Origin: Clostridia bacterium
GTDB taxonomy: Bacteria; Bacillota; Clostridia; UMGS1810
Assembly: GCA_017436905.1 (NCBI GenBank)
Contig: JAFSCF010000004.1
Span: 19,178-83,177 of the forward strand
Reading direction: 5' to 3'
Length of the DNA: 64,000 nt
Shown here: piece by piece, positions 46,766-56,935 of the stretch
Layout of the letters: each line of letters opens with the position of its first letter
Position numbering within the stretch: position 1 is the stretch's first letter
Program-made: the position numbers and the translations under genes
The notes under the pieces: generated by a model
What the model was told of the DNA's origin: nothing
What the model saw: only the letters and a program-made list of their open reading frames with translations
Databases searched by the model: none

Positions 46766-49099
46766 ATGGCGAAGAAAAAGACTAATAAGAAAACCGTTTC
46801 TAAAGAAAGGCTTATGGTCAATTATGAAATACTGGCTGTGTTTATGATAGCACTTTCGGTGTTTGTAGGCATAAGCGTATACTTTGACGCAGGCGGAATT
46901 ATCGGATCAACGGTATCGGATATTTTTAAGGGAATATTCGGTGCGTTTGCATATGTATTCCCACCTGTGGCAGTCGCTTTACTTATCTACTCTATGATTG
47001 GTGAAAAATCTGCAAAAAAAACAACTAAGTATATTTGTATAGTTCTTATGTTTATATCTGCTGCGGCTATATATCACCTTTTTTCAAGCGACGGTGTATA
47101 TAACGGTAATTTCTTTGCTCATTATTACAGAGAAGGTAAATTTTTGTACGGCGGCGGTGTGGCGGGCGCTTTGATTGCAGAACCGCTTCGCTCGCTTTTA
47201 GGCATTGGCGCACATATATTCGTTATAGCGTTTTTTATAGTAATGATTATATGTGTATTTGAAATATCAATATTAAAAATTTTTGCAGCAATAGGGTCAT
47301 GGTTTGGTAAACTTTTCTCAAATCTTAAAGGCGATATGGATGAACTCCGTAATATCCGCGAGGAAGAGAAAAAAGCTAAACTTAGAGAAAAGAATAAAAA
47401 AGAAGTAAAATCTGCAGAAACTTATACTAAAAAACGTGATATCGAAAGTTTTGTAAACGATGTTCTCTCTGATGATGACGATAATGTAAATATAGGCGAT
47501 TATCTTGATGACGAAGAGGAAACTGCCGAGCCCGAGATAAAATTTTACAGAGTCACAGAGGACGATATTCCTGAAGATTTAAGAAAAACAAAAACCGCTG
47601 ATGAAGACGGCAGTGAAGAATACGAGCAGATTGAGTATACTTATCCCGATATTGAACTTCTGGCACGTCCCGTTGCTAACGAAAAAGGTGACGATGAGGT
47701 AGAGGACGAACTTAAAACCAATGCAAAAAAACTTATTGATACATTAAGAAGTTTTAAAGTTGACGGAACTGTTGTTGAAATCAGCAAAGGACCAACTGTT
47801 ACACGTTATGAACTTCGCCCTGCGGCAGGTATAAAGGTACACCAAATTACAGGACTTGCTGACGATATTGCATTAAGCCTTGCTGCAAAAGGTGTTATGG
47901 TTGCGCCCGTTCCTGGTAAATCTACCATTGGTATTGAAATTTCTAACTCATCGCCAAGCGTAGTAACTCTGCGTGAGGTTTTGGAAACTCAGGAATTTTT
48001 AAGCCATCCCTCAAAAATCGCCGTTGCACTTGGTAAAGATATAAGCGGTAAACCGGTTATTATGGACCTTGCCAAAATGCCGCACTTGCTTGTGGCAGGT
48101 GCTACCGGCGCAGGTAAGAGTGTATGTATAAATACGCTTATAATGAGCATTCTCTACAAGGCTGATCCTAACGAAGTAAAACTTGTTATGATTGATCCCA
48201 AACAGGTTGAACTCGGTGTTTATAACGGCATTCCGCATCTGCTTATTCCGGTTGTTAAAGACGCTAAAAAAGCAGCAGGTGCGCTTAACTGGGCGGTTAC
48301 TGAAATGACAGAGCGCTACAGCGAATTTGAACGTAATAATGTTCGTAATATTCAAGGTTATAACGAACTTATGGAAGCAAACGGCACTCCTGAGAAAAAG
48401 ATGCCGCAGATTGTTATCATAATCGACGAGTTTGCAGACCTTATGATGGTTGCTCCGTCCGATGTAGAAAATTATGTGTGCCGTATAGCACAACTTGCAC
48501 GTGCTGCAGGTATGCACTTGGTAATCGCTACACAAAGACCTGTTGTTAAGTTCATCACAGGTAATATTAAGGCTAATGTACCGTCAAGAATTTCGTTTAT
48601 GGTAGCAAGTGTTCGTGACTCACAGACAATTTTAGATATGGGCGGTGCTGAAAAACTTGTCGGCAAGGGCGATATGCTGTATCTGCCTGTAGGTGAAACA
48701 CGTCCTTCACGTATGCAGTGTGCGTTTGTGTCCGACAGCGAAGTTAAAAAGGTTGTTGCCGCAGTTACGCAAAACGGCTCACCCGAGTATAATGCTGACG
48801 TTATAGAAAAGATTGAAAAAGAAGAAATATATAATCCTGATGGTGACGATCCCGGCGATTGTGACGAATTCCTTTCCGAAGCGATAGATATGGCAATCAC
48901 CAGCGGCTCAATATCTACATCACTTCTGCAAAGAAGATTTAAAATCGGCTATAACCGTGCAGGCAGAATCGTAGACCAGATGGAAGAACGTGGAATTATC
49001 AGCGGTTTAGACGGTAATAAACCCAGACAGGTGCTTATTTCCCGTGACGAATATAACGAAATGCTTATGAACGGCCGCTTTGGCGGCAAAGGTGATTGA
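46766..49099 (+). CDS. ftsK: DNA translocase FtsK/SpoIIIE
   Basis: A 777-residue protein. Residues ~20-175 contain four membrane helices; an acidic, lysine-rich linker (180-310) follows. The motor has Walker [18 protein letters not shown] and Walker [14 protein letters not shown], and [20 protein letters not shown], in which VVKF replaces the commoner SVDV. The C-terminal gamma winged helix ([20 protein letters not shown]) recognises polar DNA motifs. It pumps chromosomal DNA through the division or sporulation septum. Same-strand neighbour of ygiQ, whose start lies 2 nt after this stop. Confidence 0.95.
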   Translation: MAKKKTNKKTVSKERLMVNYEILAVFMIALSVFVGISVYFDAGGIIGSTVSDIFKGIFGAFAYVFPPVAVALLIYSMIGEKSAKKTTKYICIVLMFISAAAIYHLFSSDGVYNGNFFAHYYREGKFLYGGGVAGALIAEPLRSLLGIGAHIFVIAFFIVMIICVFEISILKIFAAIGSWFGKLFSNLKGDMDELRNIREEEKKAKLREKNKKEVKSAETYTKKRDIESFVNDVLSDDDDNVNIGDYLDDEEETAEPEIKFYRVTEDDIPEDLRKTKTADEDGSEEYEQIEYTYPDIELLARPVANEKGDDEVEDELKTNAKKLIDTLRSFKVDGTVVEISKGPTVTRYELRPAAGIKVHQITGLADDIALSLAAKGVMVAPVPGKSTIGIEISNSSPSVVTLREVLETQEFLSHPSKIAVALGKDISGKPVIMDLAKMPHLLVAGATGAGKSVCINTLIMSILYKADPNEVKLVMIDPKQVELGVYNGIPHLLIPVVKDAKKAAGALNWAVTEMTERYSEFERNNVRNIQGYNELMEANGTPEKKMPQIVIIIDEFADLMMVAPSDVENYVCRIAQLARAAGMHLVIATQRPVVKFITGNIKANVPSRISFMVASVRDSQTILDMGGAEKLVGKGDMLYLPVGETRPSRMQCAFVSDSEVKKVVAAVTQNGSPEYNADVIEKIEKEEIYNPDGDDPGDCDEFLSEAIDMAITSGSISTSLLQRRFKIGYNRAGRIVDQMEERGIISGLDGNKPRQVLISRDEYNEMLMNGRFGGKGD

Positions 49100-49101
49100 T
49101 A

Positions 49102-51048
49102 ATGGCAAATAATCAGTTTTTGCCCGTTACGGCGCATGATTTGAAACAACGTGGAATAGAACAACTTGATTTTGTATATGTGTGCGGCGATGCGTATGTA
49201 GACCACCCGAGTTTCGGACATGCTATTATATCTCGTTGCCTTGAGGCAGACGGATTTACTGTTGGCATCATCCCACAGCCCGACTGGCACTCTGCAGACG
49301 ATTTTAAACGTCTTGGCAAGCCTAAATATGGTTTTTTGGTTTCATCGGGGAATATTGATTCCATGGTAAACCATTATACTGTTAACAAAAAAATCCGCAG
49401 TAGCGATATGTATTCACCCGGCGGAAGGGCAGGTATGCGTCCCGACAGAGCAGTTATCGTATACTGCAACCGTATCCGTGAGGCATATGGCGATGTGCCG
49501 ATTATAATCGGCGGAATAGAGGCAAGCCTTCGCAGATTTGCTCATTTCGATTATTGGTCTGACAGCGTTCGCCGTTCTGTGATTTTTGACTCACGTGCAG
49601 ACGTTATAAGTTACGGAATGGGCGAGAGGTCAATAATAGAACTTGCACGTGCAATGCGTGACGGAATTAACCTTGCTGATACTGATGTTGACGGATGCTG
49701 TTATATCCGCAAAGAAATTGACTATACAAAGGATTTTATACTTTTGCCTTCGTACGAAGAAGTTAAAGAGGATAAATATCTCTATGCCAAGGCAACTAAA
49801 ATTCAGTACGAAGAGCAAGACTCTATCCGCGGAAAGTGCCTTGTGCAAAAGCATGGTGACAGATACCTGGTGCAGAACAAACCTGCTAAGTTTTTAAACG
49901 AAAGCGAACTCGACAAAGTTTACGAACTGCCTTATATGAATGACTGCCACCCAATGTATAAAGATTCGGGCGGTGTTCCTGCTTTAAGCGAAGTTAAATT
50001 CAGCGTAGCGTATAACCGTGGCTGCTTTGGTGCATGCTCGTTCTGTGCATTGGCGGTGCATCAGGGCAGGGTAGTGCAGTCAAGAAGCAGCGAATCTGTT
50101 ATACGTGAAGTAAAACGTATGACCAAATATCCTGATTTTAAAGGTAATATTCACGATGTAGGCGGACCTACGGCGAACTTTTCAGGGCCTGCGTGCGATA
50201 AACAACTTACCAAAGGTACGTGTAAAGACCGCCAGTGCCTTTACCCGAAGCCTTGTCCTGCAATAAAAGCATCGCACGAAAAATATGCAAATCTTCTGCG
50301 TGAAATCAGAAATGTTGACGGCGTTAAACGAGTGTTTATACGTTCGGGAATACGCTATGATTATCTTATGCAGGATAAAAATGAAAAGTTTTTCAAAGAC
50401 CTTTGCTCGCATTATGTAAGCGGACAACTTCGTGTTGCACCCGAGCATATAAGTGACAGAGTTTTAAATTGTATGGGCAAGCCCAAAAGACAGGTTTACG
50501 ATAAATTCTGCGAAAAATTCTATCTTCTTAGCAAACGCATCGGTAAACAGCAGTATGTGGTTCCGTACTTAATGTCAAGTCACCCTGCAAGCACATTGAA
50601 CGATGCTATAGAACTTGCACTTTATATGAAGCGGCATAATTTTCACCCTGAGCAGGTACAAGATTTTTATCCGACGCCATTTACAAAATCAACTTGTATG
50701 TTCTATACGGGAATAGACCCTACAACTATGGAAAAAGTGTATGTGCCAAAAACTTTTGAAGAAAAGCAGATGCAACGTGCACTTTTGCAATATGATAAAA
50801 AAGAGAACCGCCGTATGGTAGAAAAAGCGCTTAAACTGGCGGGCAGATTGGATTTAATAGGTTACGGCAGCGGATGTCTTATCCGCCCGGGCTCACAAAA
50901 TAAAGATAAGTCACAGGAGGAAAAAAATGAAAATTCTCGATGGAAAAATGGTGTCAGCAAGAATAAAAGAGGAACTGGCAACAGAAGTAGCAAAAATGAA
51001 GGAAGCAGGAGTTCACGCAGGTCTGGCGGTAATAATAGTAGGCGATGA
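49102..51048 (+). CDS. YgiQ family radical SAM protein (UPF0313)
   Basis: A 648-residue radical SAM protein. An N-terminal B12-binding-like domain of UPF0313 ([30 protein letters not shown]) precedes the radical SAM core with [19 protein letters not shown], whose CxxxCxxC binds the 4Fe-4S cluster. The conserved body ends at [10 protein letters not shown]; the last ~45 residues are a basic Ser/Arg/Asn/Gly tail. That tail is read out of frame from the first 122 nt of folD. Start is ATG at 49102 with AAAGGTGAT upstream. Reaction unknown. Confidence 0.92.
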   Translation: MANNQFLPVTAHDLKQRGIEQLDFVYVCGDAYVDHPSFGHAIISRCLEADGFTVGIIPQPDWHSADDFKRLGKPKYGFLVSSGNIDSMVNHYTVNKKIRSSDMYSPGGRAGMRPDRAVIVYCNRIREAYGDVPIIIGGIEASLRRFAHFDYWSDSVRRSVIFDSRADVISYGMGERSIIELARAMRDGINLADTDVDGCCYIRKEIDYTKDFILLPSYEEVKEDKYLYAKATKIQYEEQDSIRGKCLVQKHGDRYLVQNKPAKFLNESELDKVYELPYMNDCHPMYKDSGGVPALSEVKFSVAYNRGCFGACSFCALAVHQGRVVQSRSSESVIREVKRMTKYPDFKGNIHDVGGPTANFSGPACDKQLTKGTCKDRQCLYPKPCPAIKASHEKYANLLREIRNVDGVKRVFIRSGIRYDYLMQDKNEKFFKDLCSHYVSGQLRVAPEHISDRVLNCMGKPKRQVYDKFCEKFYLLSKRIGKQQYVVPYLMSSHPASTLNDAIELALYMKRHNFHPEQVQDFYPTPFTKSTCMFYTGIDPTTMEKVYVPKTFEEKQMQRALLQYDKKENRRMVEKALKLAGRLDLIGYGSGCLIRPGSQNKDKSQEEKNENSRWKNGVSKNKRGTGNRSSKNEGSRSSRRSGGNNSRR

Positions 51049-51775
51049 CCCTGCATCAAGAGTATATGTTAACAACAAAAAGAAGATGTGTGCAGATATC
51101 GGCATACTTTCAGAAGAATATGCTCTCCCCGCAGAAACCACTCAGGAAGAACTTTTAAATCTTGTCCGTACGCTTAACGATAAAAAAGACATTCACGGTA
51201 TACTGGTACAGTTGCCATTGCCTAAGCATATTGACGAAAAAACAGTGCTTAATACAATCGTACCCGAAAAAGACGTTGATGCGTTCCACCCCGTAAACGT
51301 AGGTAAAATAATGATTGGCGATTTTGATTTCCTGCCATGCACACCTGCAGGTATTATGGAACTTATTGCAGAATCTGGTATTGACCTTGAGGGTAAAAAC
51401 TGTGTTGTTGTAGGCAGAAGCAATATCGTAGGCAAACCTATGGCAATGCTGTTGCTTCATAAAAATGCTACTGTTACAATCTGCCATTCTAAAACACGCA
51501 ATTTAAAAGAAATCTGCAAAACTGCAGACGTTTTAGTTGCAGCTGTCGGTAGGGCGCAGATGATTACCGATGAATACGTTAAAGAGGGTGCAGTGGTTAT
51601 AGACGTTGGTATGAACAGACTTGAAAATAAAAAACTTGTCGGCGATGTTGATTTTGACTCTGTTGCACCTCACACTTCAGCAATTACTCCTGTTCCCGGC
51701 GGTGTTGGTCCTATGACGATTGTAACACTTATGAAAAACACAGTTACTGCTGCAAAAAAGGCTAATAATATGTAA
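50927..51775 (+). CDS. folD: bifunctional methylenetetrahydrofolate dehydrogenase / cyclohydrolase
   Basis: A 282-residue FolD, interconverting 5,10-methylene-THF and 10-formyl-THF. Motifs: [14 protein letters not shown] (catalytic Lys region), [26 protein letters not shown], the NADP loop [17 protein letters not shown] and the C-terminal [18 protein letters not shown]. The start ATG has a very strong AGGAGGAAAAAA site. The first 122 nt also encode the tail of the upstream YgiQ protein in another frame. Terminator directly downstream. Confidence 0.96.
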   Translation: MKILDGKMVSARIKEELATEVAKMKEAGVHAGLAVIIVGDDPASRVYVNNKKKMCADIGILSEEYALPAETTQEELLNLVRTLNDKKDIHGILVQLPLPKHIDEKTVLNTIVPEKDVDAFHPVNVGKIMIGDFDFLPCTPAGIMELIAESGIDLEGKNCVVVGRSNIVGKPMAMLLLHKNATVTICHSKTRNLKEICKTADVLVAAVGRAQMITDEYVKEGAVVIDVGMNRLENKKLVGDVDFDSVAPHTSAITPVPGGVGPMTIVTLMKNTVTAAKKANNM

Positions 51776-51779
51776 ACGT

Positions 51780-51810
51780 AAATGCTCCCCATAAACGGGG
51801 AGCATTTTTA
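51780..51810. terminator. terminator between folD and the S8 protease
   Basis: An 11-bp stem (51780-51790, 51797-51807) with CCCC/GGGG core, 6-nt loop and T-tract. It works for folD and probably also for the convergent protease gene. Confidence 0.85.
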
Positions 51811-52824
51811 ATACATAAGTTTCATCATCATATCGTATGCACGGCTGAATTTGTCATTTTTTCCGTATGATGCAACAGACGTGCCTTTTCCACTTTCAAG
51901 ACTGCTGTAGATATATTCAGTAGTACCAATTCTGCCGAACGAAAAAAGACCATATCCGTACTGTCTGTCACGCCCTCTGTTGCCGAGTTTGTCGGTATAG
52001 ATGTTAAGCAGAAGTCTTAATTCTTGAGGTGAGAGTTTTCTGTCGTAACGCAGCAGACACTTTCCGTGAAGTATTGCCGCTGCACCGGTTATAATCGGTG
52101 TTGCCATTGATGTGCCGCTTAATGTGGCGTAACCGCCGTTAAGGTATGTTGAATAAATATCTTTTCCTGCTGCGGCAATTTCTGCTTCGCCTCCGCACGA
52201 GGAGAAATCGGCAATTTTTCTGTTTATATCAACTGCTGTTACGGCTATTGTTTCACGAAAGTTTGCAGGATAGCCGATTGTATTGTCACGCTCGTGCCCT
52301 TCGTTGCCGGCAGCGCAAATCATACTGATACCGGCAGCAGACGTTTTGGATATAAGGTTTTTGTATTCATTAGTCGAGATTTCTGATGAAAACGACATAT
52401 TTATAACATCTACTTTTTTATCAATCATCCAGTTAAGGCTTTTTGCTATAGATGGGTAGGTGGTTTTGCCGTCAGCATCAAAGGCTTTTGCAACGTATAA
52501 GTCAGCCTTTGGCGCTACTCCCACAACGCCCACGCCGTTTTTTTCGGCGCATATGATTCCTGCAACGTGAGTGCCGTGTCCGTTTTTATCTTCTATATCG
52601 TCAAGCGAGCCGCCTGCAAAATTTGCGCAGTCGCGTATTCTGCCTTTAAGGTCTATGTGGTCAGCGCAGATGCCGGTGTCTATAACGCCTATTTTAATAT
52701 CTTCGCCCATGGTTTCGTCCCATTCAAGCGGAGCGCCAACCATTTTAATTCCGTAATCTATAATCTCATTGCGCTGTGCAATGCGTGTTTTTATCACTTT
52801 GCAGTCATTAATTTTAAAATTCAA
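51808..52824 (-). CDS. subtilisin-like serine protease (S8), no signal peptide
   Basis: A 338-residue S8 protease with complete triad: Asp in IGVIDTGICADHID, His in NGHGTHVAGI, Ser in LSGTSMATPIITGAAA; oxyanion Asn in ICAAGNEGHE. No signal peptide, prodomain or anchor is seen, as in intracellular subtilisins. Start is TTG at 52824 because AAAGGAG lies 7 nt upstream; an ATG ten codons earlier has no ribosome binding site. The intracellular-type protease sits divergent from a two-component system that is followed by HtrA. Confidence 0.9.
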   Translation of the reverse strand: MNFKINDCKVIKTRIAQRNEIIDYGIKMVGAPLEWDETMGEDIKIGVIDTGICADHIDLKGRIRDCANFAGGSLDDIEDKNGHGTHVAGIICAEKNGVGVVGVAPKADLYVAKAFDADGKTTYPSIAKSLNWMIDKKVDVINMSFSSEISTNEYKNLISKTSAAGISMICAAGNEGHERDNTIGYPANFRETIAVTAVDINRKIADFSSCGGEAEIAAAGKDIYSTYLNGGYATLSGTSMATPIITGAAAILHGKCLLRYDRKLSPQELRLLLNIYTDKLGNRGRDRQYGYGLFSFGRIGTTEYIYSSLESGKGTSVASYGKNDKFSRAYDMMMKLMY

Positions 52825-52952
52825 TCTATCACTCCTTTTGCCTTTGATATACATACTATTATATAATATGAAAGAGTTACAAAAAATTTGTTCACAAAAT
52901 ATACTGTTTTTTTGTTGGTTTTATGATATACTTAATTAAAAGAGGTGATTAT

Positions 52953-53639
52953 ATGCGTGCAGATAAAATTTTAGTTGTAGATGATGACGTTAATATTTGC
53001 GAACTTATCCGTCTGTATCTTGAGAAAGAGGGGTTTGAGGTTCATTGTTCATATGACGGCGGTGCTGCGATTGCTGATTTTGAAAAAATAAAACCATCTG
53101 CAGTTATACTGGATATTATGCTTCCCGTTATGAATGGGCTTGACGTTTTAAAAGAAATACGTAAAACAAGTACTGTGCCGATTATAATGCTTACTGCAAA
53201 AGGCGAAACTATTGACAAAGTGCTCGGGCTTGAACTTGGCGCCGACGATTATATGGTAAAACCGTTTGAATCCAAAGAACTCGGTGCAAGAGTAAAGGCG
53301 GTTTTGCGCAGAGCAGATAATAAAGCAACCAACAGCAAAGAGATAGATTTTCCGAATCTTAATATTAATCTTGATACTTACGAACTTAAACTCGGTGGCG
53401 AAAAAGTTGAAATACCGCCGAAAGAACTTGAACTTTTATATTTTTTGTGCAACCATGCAAATAATGTTTATACACGTGACCAACTTCTCGACCAGGTTTG
53501 GGGATACGACTTTTTTGGCGATTCCCGTACGGTTGACGTTCATATTAAGCGTCTGCGTGAAAAACTGGAGAAATACTCTGACCAATGGCAACTTAAAACA
53601 GTGTGGGGCGTAGGATATAAATTTGAAATAAGCAAATAA
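52953..53639 (+). CDS. OmpR/PhoB-family response regulator
   Basis: A 228-residue regulator. The receiver domain (3-118) has acidic pocket VVDDDVN, phospho-acceptor D54 (VILDIMLP), switch Thr in MLTAKGE and VKPFESKEL. The winged-helix effector (130-226) ends in TVDVHIKRLREKLE and WGVGYKFE. The start ATG at 52953 has AGAGGTGAT upstream; an in-frame ATG ten codons earlier covers that site. It pairs with the histidine kinase 19 nt downstream and resembles the WalR/PhoP group by eye. Confidence 0.93.
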   Translation: MRADKILVVDDDVNICELIRLYLEKEGFEVHCSYDGGAAIADFEKIKPSAVILDIMLPVMNGLDVLKEIRKTSTVPIIMLTAKGETIDKVLGLELGADDYMVKPFESKELGARVKAVLRRADNKATNSKEIDFPNLNINLDTYELKLGGEKVEIPPKELELLYFLCNHANNVYTRDQLLDQVWGYDFFGDSRTVDVHIKRLREKLEKYSDQWQLKTVWGVGYKFEISK

Positions 53640-53658
53640 TGAATGAGAGGTGATAATA

Positions 53659-55074
53659 ATGAAAAGGAGTATATTAAAAAGTCTTATTTTAGGCGGATTA
53701 TGTGTTGTTATGCTTTCTTTCATTATTGCCGGTTCATTCTTTTTCAGTTTGCTTACTGACAGCGCTATAGACGAAAAAATAGAAACTTTAAAGCAGAATG
53801 TACCTAAAATCAGCGAACTTTCGTCCATTGCAATATCTTCTAATTCCACGCCGATAATGAGTATTTACCGTTCGGTTATAGACTCAATCACCGCCAATAC
53901 CGAGGCATCTATAATAGTATTTGATAAAAGCGGAACTATAGTAACTGTGTCCGGTCTTAATAAATCAACCTATATAGGCGCACCGATGAACGAGTACCTT
54001 GCAAAGCCTATATTAAAAGGTGAGGAATACCATAAAACCGGCTTGCTCGACGATTTTTTCAATGAGCCAACGTTAACTGTGGGTTCGCCAATGTATAATA
54101 ATGGTGAGATTTTCGGCGGAGTGGTTTTTAATATGCCGATTCCCGAAATACGCAGTATGAACTGGCAGATTTTTAAAAATTTTGTTTCAATGTCGCTTGT
54201 TGCACTGTGTTTTTCGGTTGTGCTTTATTATTTCATTTCAAAAAGAATTACCAAACCTATCAAAAATATGAGCAATGCCGTTACAGAGTTTGCCAAGGGT
54301 AACTTTGAAAGACGTGTAGAATACAAAGGAGAAGACGAGATAGGCGAACTTGCTACCAACTTCAATGTTATGGCTACAAGTTTAGAAAATCTGGAGAATA
54401 TGCGCAGTACCTTCGTCGCAAATGTTTCGCATGAGTTGCGAACGCCAATGACTACCATAGCAGGCTTTATAGAGGGGATTTTAGACGGCACTATTTCAAA
54501 AGACGAGCAGGATAAATACCTTAAAATTGCACTTGATGAAACTAAACGTTTGTCACGCCTTGTAAATGATTTGCTAAGCATTTCCAAAATGGAAAACGGC
54601 GAATTTCAACTGAACAAAAGCACGTTTAATATAAACGAACTTGTGGCGCAGTCGCTTTTTAAGTTTGAGTCAAATATTAACGATAAAAATATAGAGGTTG
54701 AATTAAACCTTTCCGACGATGTTTTAGATGTATATGCAGACAACGACGCCATTACGCAGATTGTAACAAACCTTTTGCACAATGCAGTTAAATTTACTCC
54801 CGCAGACGGCAATATATGGATAAGAACGTGGTTAACCGGTAAAAAGGCGTATGTTGAAATTAAGAATTCAGGTCACGGAATAGAGTCTGATAAACTTAAA
54901 TTCATTTTTGACAGATTTTATAAAACTGATGATTCTCGAAGCAGTGATAAAAACGGAGTGGGATTAGGACTTTTTATTGTTAAAAACCTGCTTAATCATC
55001 ACGGCGAAAAAATCTGGGTTGAAAGCGAAACGGATAAATATACCAAGTTTGTATTTTCGCTAACTGTGGCGTGA
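53659..55074 (+). CDS. sensor histidine kinase
   Basis: A 471-residue membrane kinase. TM1 (about 8-32) and TM2 (about 172-195) flank an extracellular sensor domain of about 140 residues that looks PAS/Cache-like. HAMP follows (ISKRITKPIKNMSNAVTEFA), then HisKA with the phospho-His in VANVSHELRTPMTTI and HATPase with NLLHNAVKFTP and GVGLGLFIVKNLL. It phosphorylates the upstream regulator. The neighbouring HtrA suggests a cell-envelope stress signal, similar to CssRS or WalRK arrangements; this is inference. Confidence 0.93.
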   Translation: MKRSILKSLILGGLCVVMLSFIIAGSFFFSLLTDSAIDEKIETLKQNVPKISELSSIAISSNSTPIMSIYRSVIDSITANTEASIIVFDKSGTIVTVSGLNKSTYIGAPMNEYLAKPILKGEEYHKTGLLDDFFNEPTLTVGSPMYNNGEIFGGVVFNMPIPEIRSMNWQIFKNFVSMSLVALCFSVVLYYFISKRITKPIKNMSNAVTEFAKGNFERRVEYKGEDEIGELATNFNVMATSLENLENMRSTFVANVSHELRTPMTTIAGFIEGILDGTISKDEQDKYLKIALDETKRLSRLVNDLLSISKMENGEFQLNKSTFNINELVAQSLFKFESNINDKNIEVELNLSDDVLDVYADNDAITQIVTNLLHNAVKFTPADGNIWIRTWLTGKKAYVEIKNSGHGIESDKLKFIFDRFYKTDDSRSSDKNGVGLGLFIVKNLLNHHGEKIWVESETDKYTKFVFSLTVA

Positions 55075-55164
55075 TGTTTACAAAATATTAATAATTTATA
55101 TGTTTTATATTAAAATTTATAATTTAATATTTAATTGTAATTGATTTATCAGGAGGGGTTATTT

Positions 55165-56463
55165 ATGGATAATTATCAGTGGCATAATGACGATTTTCAA
55201 ACTAATACTACTCACGGTGCTTATAACGAATTTACTTATGAGCCTGCCGACAGTAATAAAAAAACACGTTCGAAAAAAAGATTTGGCAACCTTTCCAAAA
55301 AGACTGTTAAGTTGCCGGTAGTAATTTTATCTGTAGTTTTGGCGGTTGCGGTAACTGTTTCTGGTTATGCACTTATATCACCTATGGTAAAGGACGATTC
55401 CATAACATTGCAGCAACTTCAGGGTAAGGTTGAAACTCCCGAAACTTCAACTGCTGATGATGCGGCACACGGCATTATTTCATCTGGCAACAGAAAAGTT
55501 CTTACCATTCCCGAAATTGCTAAAAAAGTAGGTCCTGCCGTTGTTGGTGTTGTAAATAAAGTGACTTATAACAATATGCAGCGTTACGGCATTTACGGAT
55601 TTATTCCCGACGGATATTACAATGATAACGAAACAGTTGAGTCCGGTAGCGGTTCGGGCGTTATTATAAGCGAAGACGGCTATGTAGTAACCAATTATCA
55701 CGTTATAGAAGGTGCCAGCGAGATTTACGTCATTACTAACACTGGTGATGAGTACAAAGCAACTCTTAAAGGCTCTGACTCAAGAACAGACCTTGCTGTT
55801 TTAAAAATTGAAGGGACTTTCCCTTATGCAACACTCGGCAACAGTTCAGAACTTGAAGTAGGTGAACTTGCCGTTGCTATAGGTAATCCGCTTGGTCAGG
55901 AATTTGCAGGTACTGTTACCGATGGTATTATCAGCGCACTTAATCGTTCTATAACTGTTGACAATAAGCAACTGACACTCTTGCAGACAAATGCCGCTAT
56001 TAACCCTGGTAATTCCGGTGGTCCGCTTGTTAATCAGTACGGCGAAGTTATTGGTATTAATACTGCCAAAATTTCGTCAGACCAACTTGAAGGACTTGGT
56101 TTTGCAATCCCGATAGACGAAGCAAAACCTATTATTGATGACCTGCTCCAGAGCGGATATGTAAGAGGCCGTCCTGTAATTGGTGTTGGCGGCAGAAACA
56201 TTACCGAACAGATGGCAAAAGCATATGATATGAAAGTCGGCATATATGTATCAAGTATGAGTCCTAATTCACCTGCATATATGTCTGGCGTGCAGATTGG
56301 GGATATAATAGTAGAAGCAGACGGCAAAAAGGTTGAAACAGTTGATGAACTCAACGAACTTAAAAATAAGCATACTGTAGGTGACAGATTTGACCTTAAA
56401 GTATGGCGAGGCGGTGCATATAAAACAATAACAATTATTCTCGGAGAAGAAATGCCTGAATAA
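55165..56463 (+). CDS. htrA: HtrA/DegP-like serine protease
   Basis: A 432-residue envelope protease. A cytoplasmic N-terminal stretch (1-48) leads to a single membrane anchor (about 50-75), so the catalytic part is outside. Triad: His in VVTNYHVIEGA, Asp in DSRTDLAVLKI, Ser in INPGNSGGPLVN. One PDZ domain (about 330-425; SPAYMSGVQIGDIIVEADGK) ends the protein. ATG at 55165 has AGGAGGGG upstream. It lies 90 nt after the histidine kinase and is probably a target of that system. Confidence 0.94.
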   Translation: MDNYQWHNDDFQTNTTHGAYNEFTYEPADSNKKTRSKKRFGNLSKKTVKLPVVILSVVLAVAVTVSGYALISPMVKDDSITLQQLQGKVETPETSTADDAAHGIISSGNRKVLTIPEIAKKVGPAVVGVVNKVTYNNMQRYGIYGFIPDGYYNDNETVESGSGSGVIISEDGYVVTNYHVIEGASEIYVITNTGDEYKATLKGSDSRTDLAVLKIEGTFPYATLGNSSELEVGELAVAIGNPLGQEFAGTVTDGIISALNRSITVDNKQLTLLQTNAAINPGNSGGPLVNQYGEVIGINTAKISSDQLEGLGFAIPIDEAKPIIDDLLQSGYVRGRPVIGVGGRNITEQMAKAYDMKVGIYVSSMSPNSPAYMSGVQIGDIIVEADGKKVETVDELNELKNKHTVGDRFDLKVWRGGAYKTITIILGEEMPE

Positions 56464-56467
56464 TTTT

Positions 56468-56508
56468 AAGTCAAGAAAAACACGCATCAGCGTGTTTTTC
56501 TTGACTTT
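56468..56508 (+). terminator. htrA terminator
   Basis: An 18-bp stem (56468-56485 with 56490-56507) with ATCA loop, starting 5 nt after the htrA stop. The right arm also holds the -35 element of the next promoter. Confidence 0.87.
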
Positions 56509-56529
56509 TAAGAATATGTGTGCTATGCT
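56501..56529 (+). promoter_or_regulatory. promoter of the cobalamin riboswitch operon
   Basis: TTGACT (56501-56506), 17-nt spacer, TATGCT (56524-56529). The -35 lies inside the 3' arm of the htrA terminator. Confidence 0.75.
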
Positions 56530-56546
56530 TAATAAAAATATAAATT

Positions 56547-56765
56547 CACACGAAGTGTCGGCGGTACTGTGTGTTGGGTACCGTTGGTGAAAAGGGAACA
56601 CGGTTAGAATCCGTGACGATAACTGTCGCCGTATACATCAAATGTTTTTATGCCCGTCGGTGAAAGCCGGTCATTGGGAAACTGAGAAGGCAGAGCATAA
56701 AAATGCGAAGTGTTTGCTTTATATGATGTGAGTCGGAAGACCTGCTTTGATATTATTCCGTATGG
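56547..56765 (+). promoter_or_regulatory. cobalamin (adenosylcobalamin-type) riboswitch
   Basis: About 220 nt of leader carry the cobalamin riboswitch core by eye: AAGGGAACACGGTTAGAATC with CCGTG closing the hairpin, ACGATAACTGTCGCCGTA, a variable arm with GGTGAAAGCCGG, and the B12 box GAGTCGGAAGACCTGC (56730-56745). The order matches the btuB-type leader. Such aptamers bind corrinoids and usually shut off uptake genes. The downstream genes encode surface proteins related to transcobalamin, which fits. Confidence 0.88.
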
Positions 56766-56778
56766 GAGTAATTTTTTT
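56752..56778 (+). terminator. riboswitch-proximal intrinsic terminator
   Basis: An 8-bp stem ATTATTCC (56752-56759) with GGAGTAAT (56665-type arm at 56765-56772), 5-nt loop and six Ts. It begins 6 nt after the B12 box, so its left arm may compete with P1 of the aptamer. It is the likely ligand-controlled switch. Confidence 0.65.
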
Positions 56779-56835
56779 GTGCGCATTTTGTTGGTATATA
56801 TGTACCGACCTTATTTTCGTGTACAAATTGTGATA

Positions 56836-56899
56836 TATCACAGGAAAACTCAGCTGTGGTAATTTTCTTTGTTAAAAGAAAATTACCACAGTTTTTTTT
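56836..56899 (+). terminator. second intrinsic terminator with a possible antiterminator
   Basis: A strong 17-bp perfect stem (56854-56870 with 56875-56891), GTTA loop and eight Ts (56892-56899) stands between the riboswitch and the first gene. The upstream TATCACAG (56836-56843) can pair with CTGTGGTA (56854-56861), the left arm of the terminator, giving an alternative antiterminator hairpin. TATCACAG is in turn partly inside the self-pairing GTGA-TATA-TCAC at 56830-56841. Confidence 0.78.
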
Positions 56900-56935
56900 A
56901 TATATAATTTATTACAATATAAGGAAGGCGAAAAA

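Noticed and set aside
56780..56850. A small leader peptide gene between the two riboswitch-region terminators
   Set aside because: No start codon with a ribosome binding site and a convincing frame was seen; the stretch is better explained as RNA structure.
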